The position numbers were made by a program, and so were the translations under genes. The notes beneath the pieces are model-generated. The model made no database searches. It was not told the DNA's origin and saw only the letters and a list, made by a program, of their open reading frames with translations. Positions 59,350-64,000 of a stretch of DNA of 64,000 bases are shown in pieces; the first letter of the stretch is position 1; each line of letters opens with the position of its first letter. The DNA comes from Ammoniphilus resinae (GTDB lineage Bacteria > Bacillota > Bacilli > Aneurinibacillales > RAOX-1), in NCBI RefSeq assembly GCF_017873965.1, contig NZ_JAGGKT010000002.1:286312-350311 (forward strand), read 5' to 3'.

Positions 59350-60270
59350 TTAGATCCCTCCTTGATAAATCTTTTTACTCAAATAACGCTCACTGCTATC
59401 TGGGAATATGGTTACAATATTCGTTCCAGGCTTCGCTTTTTGCGCTTCTTGCAGAGATGCATAAAGCGCTGATCCGGAGGAACTTCCAACAAGCAATCCT
59501 TCCTTCTTAGCAAGCTCCGCTACTAGATCAAAGGCATCTTTGTCAGAAACGGTATAAATCTCATGAAAATACTCCGTTTCCATAAACGGTGAAAGGAATT
59601 CCACCCCAATTCCTTCGGTTTTATGTGGTCCAGGTTCTCCACCTGCGAGAATAGATCCCTCCGGCTCGACAATTACTGTTTTTAATTGAGGGTTCTGTTC
59701 CTTCAAATATTTCGCTACCCCCATGAAGGTTCCACCAGATCCTGCCCCTGCTACGAACACGTCCACATTGCCATCCATTTGTTGCCAAATTTCCGGTCCT
59801 GTCGTTTTATAATGGGCCATCGGATTTGCCGGGTTAGCAAATTGCTGCGGGCAGTAGGCGCCGAGTTCCTTTTCCAATTCCTTCGCCTTTTCAATCGCCC
59901 CTTTAATCCCTTTTTCGGTCGGGGTGTTCACCACTTCAGCTCCAAGGGCACGCATTAATTCCTGCTTTTCCTGAGAGAATTTCTCAGGAACAACGAAAAT
60001 AACGCGATATCCTGTCCCAACAGCTGCCAACGCAACTCCGATCCCTGTATTCCCAGCTGTTGGTTCGACGATCGTTCCGCCCGGTTTCAACAATCCTTTT
60101 TCTTCCGCGTCACGAATTAATTCTACACCCAATCGATCTTTAACACTTCCGCCCGGATTGTAAAACTCCAGCTTGGCAAACAGCCGAACTCCATCCGGAA
60201 GAGGAAATTGGGTCAATTCAATGATAGGAGTATTCCCAATTAATGATTTCACACCTTTATGTACTTGCAT
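59350..60270 (-). CDS. mccA: Cysteine synthase family PLP enzyme (cystathionine beta-synthase-like)
   Basis: This 306-residue fold II enzyme has IGNTPIIELTQFPLPDGVRL near residue 11, PLP Lys in NPGGSVKDRLGVELIRDAEE near residue 38, PTAGNTGIGVALAAVGTGYR near residue 69 and a phosphate loop GAGSGGTFMGVAKYLK near residue 175. The sequence is of the CysK/CysM/MccA group. The mccA-mccB order, one base apart, argues for MccA, which makes cystathionine from O-acetylserine and homocysteine. A plain cysteine synthase cannot be excluded. CymR control is likely in Bacillales, but I see no clear box. Confidence 0.9.
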   Translation of the reverse strand: MQVHKGVKSLIGNTPIIELTQFPLPDGVRLFAKLEFYNPGGSVKDRLGVELIRDAEEKGLLKPGGTIVEPTAGNTGIGVALAAVGTGYRVIFVVPEKFSQEKQELMRALGAEVVNTPTEKGIKGAIEKAKELEKELGAYCPQQFANPANPMAHYKTTGPEIWQQMDGNVDVFVAGAGSGGTFMGVAKYLKEQNPQLKTVIVEPEGSILAGGEPGPHKTEGIGVEFLSPFMETEYFHEIYTVSDKDAFDLVAELAKKEGLLVGSSSGSALYASLQEAQKAKPGTNIVTIFPDSSERYLSKKIYQGGI

Positions 60271-60346
60271 TTTATAACCTCTTTCAGTCCAAATTGTAAA
60301 ATTTCCATATTATAGATTGCCCAAATTTACAAATCAAATTATATCA

Positions 60347-60373
60347 CAATGAAAGCGCCTGTGAAGGCGCTTT
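60347..60373 (-). terminator. Terminator of the 44-residue gene
   Basis: GAAAGCGCC pairs with GGCGCTTT around six bases, with TCATT following on the minus strand. Confidence 0.65.
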
Positions 60374-60394
60374 ACATTACGTAATAATTTTTTC

Positions 60395-60529
60395 TTAATC
60401 CGTAGGCTCTTCATGATCCCTACATGAAAAACAGGTGACTCCCTCAGGCTCAACCACTCCATTAAAAAATCCATCGGTACAATAAACCTCACGTCCGCAA
60501 TCCTTACAAGTCCCAACGAGTTCTCTCAC
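60395..60529 (-). CDS. 44-residue zinc-binding protein
   Basis: The frame starts at GTG 60529, with AAGGAGGAATC eight bases upstream. The product runs MRELVGTCKDCGREVYCTDG, then VTCFSCRDHEEPTD. Five Cys with a CxxC in each half predict a two-knuckle zinc ribbon. It has no recognised family and is one of four such small genes in the window (with 3179, 38059 and 42326). It is divergent from the sensor kinase at 60704. Confidence 0.65.
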   Translation of the reverse strand: MRELVGTCKDCGREVYCTDGFFNGVVEPEGVTCFSCRDHEEPTD

Positions 60530-60703
60530 CCTGATTCCTCCTTCTTTAATGAGTCTGTGTACTATATTTTAACATATTGAAAAAAATCAAACGAGAAATA
60601 TTTGGACGTGCAAGGATATGTGACCAATTCCTCTTTTCCATTTCGTTAATTTATGTATAATGAAGGGATAATAGATAAAAAAATGGATTTGAAGGGGATT
60701 TTG

Positions 60704-62212
60704 TTGAAGATAAAGAAAAAGATAACAAATCATCGTTTGATCATATATATAACATTGGTTATCTTGCCTTCCCTATTACTTACCCAGGCCCTGGTTTTTT
60801 GGGATAAGGAGAGGGCAAAGACTGAACTATATGAAGAAGCCCATCGTGCAGCTAGTTTACATGCCATGTATTTGCAAAGTTTTATTAGTGAAACAATTGG
60901 TAGGATGGAGTCCTTAGCCCTCCTTATCACATCGCAAAACGGGGAAATGGACCAGATCATGGGGATTATCACTAAAGTCCATCACCAAGATCCTCGTTTT
61001 TCGGGGTTTTATTGGGTTCAACCATCAGGAGAAATCCTTATTAGTTCAAATCCAATGAACAAAGAAGTAAATCTTCTGGACCGCAATTATTTCCAAAAGG
61101 TCCTAGAAACCGGTTCCACTTATGTCTCGAAGCCGCATGTAGGAAGGGTAACAGGGCGAATTATCGTATCGATCGCCACTCCTATCGTATCGGAAAATGA
61201 AATAACAGGGGTTTTAGTTGGGAGCCTTCGTTTAGATGCCATTGAACGCTACTTAAAACAGTTTGCCGGAGAAGAAACCATTCAAGTTCGGGATGAAAAT
61301 GGACAATGGTTAATTATGAACTCAGACACAGCAGCGGATATCCCCACTATTAACGCGGAGGTCAACACACAGCGAGTCTCCTGGATTGTCAGGGCGGGAA
61401 TTCCTGATCTGTCAAGAGAATGGTATATCCAAAGTTACCTGTTTTATTTCTTTGTTACCTTAATTTTAATCCATATACTCTATACATTAATGAAATACCA
61501 ATGGTTGAAAAGGCAACTTAAACTGGAGAAATTGCAAAACGATGCGCAAAAGCTGGAGTTGATTGGAAGCTTGGCGGCGAGTACTGCCCATGAAATTCGG
61601 AATCCTTTAACAGGGATTAAAGGACTAACAACCTTATTGAGTGAAAAATATGACGACGAAAAAGACCAATTTTATTTTTCAATCATTCAGCAAGAAATCA
61701 ATCGGATCAATGCCATCGTCTCTGAACTTCTCGTACTTGGAAAACCCACCATTCAAACGGTGGAAAATTATGATTTACATAGCATCCTTTCGGAGATAAC
61801 GCCAATTATTGAATCGGAAGCCAATTTATATAATGTTGAGCTTCATATCCAAATGGTGGAAGAGCCATTACCGATTACCTGTTCGAAGGATCACATCAAA
61901 CAAGTCCTTTTAAATATCTCAAAAAATGCTTTGGAGGCAATGCCAAACGGAGGTTGCTTGACAATCACCTCTGGGCTGCAGAAGGATCACGCAAAAGTCG
62001 AAATCTCGGATACAGGGAACGGGATTCCTCCTGAAGTAATGGAAAGGATTTTTGACCCATTCTTTACTTCGAAAAAAAATGGAACAGGCCTCGGACTTGT
62101 CGTTTGCAAAAGAATTCTGGATATGTATGGAGGAACTATTTCTATTACAGGTACTTCCGAAAAAGGAACAAGTGTTGGAATCACTTTACCGCTTACTAAA
62201 GAGAAGGATTAA
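60704..62212 (+). CDS. Sensor histidine kinase, dCache-type, sporulation-kinase-like
   Basis: This 502-residue kinase has an N-terminal helix (LIIYITLVILPSLLLTQALV), a dCache-type extracellular sensor (SGFYWVQPSGEILISSNPMN; DRNYFQKVLETGSTYVSKP) to about residue 250, and a second helix near residue 262. A HisKA with HEIRNPLTGIKGLTTLLSEK (phospho-acceptor His near residue 310) and HATPase_c (LLNISKNALEAMPNGG; FDPFFTSKKNGTGLGLVVCK) follow. The HisKA type is that of KinA-E phosphorelay kinases, which feed Spo0F. GAAGGGG six bases upstream favours TTG 60704. No response regulator is adjacent. Confidence 0.88.
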   Translation: MKIKKKITNHRLIIYITLVILPSLLLTQALVFWDKERAKTELYEEAHRAASLHAMYLQSFISETIGRMESLALLITSQNGEMDQIMGIITKVHHQDPRFSGFYWVQPSGEILISSNPMNKEVNLLDRNYFQKVLETGSTYVSKPHVGRVTGRIIVSIATPIVSENEITGVLVGSLRLDAIERYLKQFAGEETIQVRDENGQWLIMNSDTAADIPTINAEVNTQRVSWIVRAGIPDLSREWYIQSYLFYFFVTLILIHILYTLMKYQWLKRQLKLEKLQNDAQKLELIGSLAASTAHEIRNPLTGIKGLTTLLSEKYDDEKDQFYFSIIQQEINRINAIVSELLVLGKPTIQTVENYDLHSILSEITPIIESEANLYNVELHIQMVEEPLPITCSKDHIKQVLLNISKNALEAMPNGGCLTITSGLQKDHAKVEISDTGNGIPPEVMERIFDPFFTSKKNGTGLGLVVCKRILDMYGGTISITGTSEKGTSVGITLPLTKEKD

Positions 62213-62286
62213 AAGGACAACCCACAAACTGGCCTTTTTATCGCAGATCATAGATTTCCTGTCCACGTACCTTCTTGGGCTGTCAA

Positions 62287-62476
62287 ATAACGGAAAAAAT
62301 TTTCCCTTATTCATATTTCTAATCTTAAATATGGGCAAATAGCGGAAAATTTTTCCGTACTTATGGAAAATTCCCCTCAAAACAGTCTAATTTAACCGTT
62401 TTAACGGAAATTTTTTCCGCTATTGCATCCAATTTCCTTAGATTATTACCTTTAACGGAACTATTTTCCGTTATTC
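62287..62476. repeat. Cluster of four GCGGAAA-family palindromes
   Basis: The units lie at 62287-62311 (AATAACGGAAA, TTTTCCCTTATT), 62337-62361 (AATAGCGGAAAATTTTTCCG), 62401-62425 (TTAACGGAAA, TTTCCGCTATT) and 62452-62476 (TTAACGGAA, TTTTCCGTTATT). They fill the convergent gap 62213-62460 and the last overlaps the DUF2330 stop. No gene lies in the gap. Confidence 0.8.
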
Positions 62477-63741
62477 AAATTTCCCCGCCTATACCATTCA
62501 AAGATAAACCCACCAAAAATTCCCCCGACGATCACAAACTGGCTAATCATAAGCAATGATTCATCCTTATAGTAGAGCATTAGCAAAAAAGCCCCCACGG
62601 CATGCAAAACAAGAAAAGTTTGGACGGCACGGATAAAAGAGAATTTGGCTGTAATCCAAATGAAACCTAGCAAACTGATCATGACCGGCAGTAATTTTCC
62701 AAGCCAAGGGTTTTCGAACAAAGCAGCCAGCATGAACTGTGGAATCAAAAACAGAAACATTGTACCGCCGAAAAGCAACGTTCCTAAGAGTGATAGATAA
62801 TCCATCACAGTCATTTTCCCACTGCCTACATCCTTCAGATTGGAATCCTCAACAACCATTAAGTCATCTTGGATTTGATCAGCCTGAAGAATTCCATCCC
62901 ATTTGCTGACATAAATATCACTTTTCCCTCCAGCTAGAGTTCTATTTACTGTTTCTTGTTTTATTAACTCTCCACCGTATCGCTGGGTTAAAAGGGTGCG
63001 AAATGTGGAATCAGGCGCCAATCTTTCTTTCCCAATCAAGTAAAGAGTTAAGGGAATTGTTTTTTGGGGACTCAACCCACCCTCGCGGTTAAATGCAGCA
63101 ATCTGAATGGGGTAAACCGGCTTCTCAGTTTTAAAAGTAAATTCTACAGGCTTAATCTCCCCTTCTTCTTTTTGTTCCCCTACATTCTCAACATCCATGA
63201 GGACAAAATACCACCCTTTTTGGATATAGTTCTCTATAACAAGGCTGTCCACCCAAGGAAGTGTGAACTTGTTTTCTTTTGCCCAAACCTTCAACGATTG
63301 CGTATCCTTTGCCTGTATGGTGACTGTGCGATAAATACCCACTTGCTTTTCTTGGATAACCGATACCCCGGACCCGGCAGGACTACCCTCTTTATTCCCT
63401 GTAGTCCCAGGAAAACGAGGCAATGAAGCCTTTTCCTTCAAATTCTTTTTATATTCGGTCACTCTTCCGAGCGATTCAAAAAGCGCCCAAGATGCCTCTT
63501 CAATCTTAGGGGGTGATGGAAAAGGCATGACCCAACCAAAAGAATTAACCTTCCCCTCATTGACTTGGTAGCTCATCTTCACAGCAAGTATTTCTGATCG
63601 ATTGGATTGATCCCAATAAAGGGCTGCCAACATATGCTCTGATCTTACATTTGTCTCAGAATCAGAGACCAAAACACCACATGCCACGGCTTGGTTTGCC
63701 CAGATAAAAAAGGAGATGAAAATCCCCATCCATATTTTCAA
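62461..63741 (-). CDS. DUF2330 family secreted/membrane protein
   Basis: This 426-residue protein has a signal peptide (GIFISFFIWANQAVACG, cleavage near residue 19) and the DUF2330 start ACGVLVSDSETNVRSEHMLA. The VNSFGWVMPFPSPPKIEEAS motif follows near residue 66. An outer domain extends to about residue 300, then four hydrophobic segments at the C-terminus (LGTLLFGGTMFLFLIPQFML and others). The fold and function of DUF2330 are unknown. The start is TTG 63741 with GGAGGGG five bases upstream. Confidence 0.8.
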   Translation of the reverse strand: MKIWMGIFISFFIWANQAVACGVLVSDSETNVRSEHMLAALYWDQSNRSEILAVKMSYQVNEGKVNSFGWVMPFPSPPKIEEASWALFESLGRVTEYKKNLKEKASLPRFPGTTGNKEGSPAGSGVSVIQEKQVGIYRTVTIQAKDTQSLKVWAKENKFTLPWVDSLVIENYIQKGWYFVLMDVENVGEQKEEGEIKPVEFTFKTEKPVYPIQIAAFNREGGLSPQKTIPLTLYLIGKERLAPDSTFRTLLTQRYGGELIKQETVNRTLAGGKSDIYVSKWDGILQADQIQDDLMVVEDSNLKDVGSGKMTVMDYLSLLGTLLFGGTMFLFLIPQFMLAALFENPWLGKLLPVMISLLGFIWITAKFSFIRAVQTFLVLHAVGAFLLMLYYKDESLLMISQFVIVGGIFGGFIFEWYRRGNLNNGK

Positions 63742-63837
63742 CTTCTCCCCTCCTTTCAAACCCGTTTAACTCTTTTGACGTATTTAAGCCCAAAGGGGTT
63801 TCAACTGAAAATAGATAAATGCAAATTCCTTAGTAAC

Positions 63838-63880
63838 AAAAAAGGACTTCTGAAGGCAATTGCCTCCGGAAGTCCTTATC
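63838..63880 (-). terminator. Terminator of the YjcZ-like gene
   Basis: AAGGACTTC pairs with GAAGTCCTT, with an inner GGCAATTGCC palindrome, followed by TTTTTTG on the minus strand. Confidence 0.85.
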
Positions 63881-63884
63881 TCGC

Positions 63885-63980
63885 TTAATCTTCCCCTGCT
63901 CCGATAATCACAAGAAGAATAAACAGAACCAAAACGATGACGAAGAAATCATTATCAAAAACCCCTGAAAAGCTGCTCAT
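63885..63980 (-). CDS. YjcZ-like sporulation peptide
   Basis: This 31-residue peptide has a polar start (MSSFSGVFDNDF) and one hydrophobic helix (FVIVLVLFILLVIIGAG) ending GED. This matches the YjcZ family of short spore-formation membrane peptides in Bacillales. AAAGGAGTG lies about 12 bases before ATG 63980. A terminator follows the stop. The family's role is not established. Confidence 0.75.
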   Translation of the reverse strand: MSSFSGVFDNDFFVIVLVLFILLVIIGAGED

Positions 63981-64000
63981 AGATAGATTAACACTCCTTT

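Overview
The window looks like chromosome from an aerobic, endospore-forming member of the Bacillales with moderate GC content. The evidence is strong AGGAGG ribosome binding sites, T-rich rho-independent terminators, a leucine T-box in front of leuS, the hemE-hemH-hemY order, spore genes (gerQ, a YjcZ-type peptide, the YIEGIA pair, a sporulation-type histidine kinase) and FusB-, CD3324- and DUF421-type proteins. I cannot name a species from the sequence.

Positions 1-11300 are a metal and envelope stress region, mostly on the minus strand. It holds a Met/His-containing secreted peptide, a YIEGIA membrane protein with its small partner, a stand-alone zinc-type S14-L36 ribosomal pair behind a metalloregulator-like operator, a Csp-type copper storage protein, an orphan sensor kinase with a SHOCT partner, a His-rich CWB2 lipoprotein, a Met/His-rich YncE-like surface protein, a CueP-family copper lipoprotein and a CNNM/CorC exporter. 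Six promoter regions here share an 11-bp-periodic direct repeat (TTCTYCA-type), which implies one response-regulator regulon. Several gene remnants show the region is turning over.

The most notable observation is in cueP (9171-9707, minus). The frame contains one TGA exactly where the family has its first copper-binding Cys. Eleven nucleotides downstream lies a perfect 17-nt stem-loop with an apical GGU, the geometry of a bacterial SECIS element. I therefore annotate it as a candidate copper selenoprotein, with a nonsense mutation as the alternative.

Positions 13077-21366 form an eight-gene catabolic operon downstream of a GntR/FCD regulator: 2-oxoacid:ferredoxin oxidoreductase, two SDRs, two acyl-CoA dehydrogenases, an APH-type kinase and a ComB-type phosphatase. 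The kinase plus acyl-CoA dehydrogenase plus SDR combination resembles 4-hydroxyacyl-CoA (levulinate-type) catabolism. An enolase-superfamily enzyme and a three-gene GMC dehydrogenase operon follow.

Positions 26295-38200 carry FusB-like and CD3324 proteins, DUF421, XerS, a MazG-like protein, the heme genes and many small proteins. Positions 38294-50406 carry T-box-leuS, a PH-domain protein, a YugP-type peptidase, gerQ, an alcohol dehydrogenase, a second CorC paralogue, purU, a lytic transglycosylase and an extended endonuclease IV. Positions 50486-63980 carry a polar amino acid ABC transporter, a zinc-type CDF exporter with its ArsR repressor and operator, an IS1595-like transposase lacking its expected catalytic Asp, serC, the mccA-mccB transsulfuration pair, a Cache-type sensor kinase, a DUF2330 protein and a YjcZ-like spore peptide.

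Short palindromes of the form AATAGCGGAAA-TTTCCGCTATT recur in gaps across the window (22.2, 29.5, 49.1-49.3 and 62.3-62.5 kb) and look like a REP-type family. Several genes of 28-58 codons, including four small zinc-ribbon or Cys-rich proteins, were identified from their ribosome binding sites.
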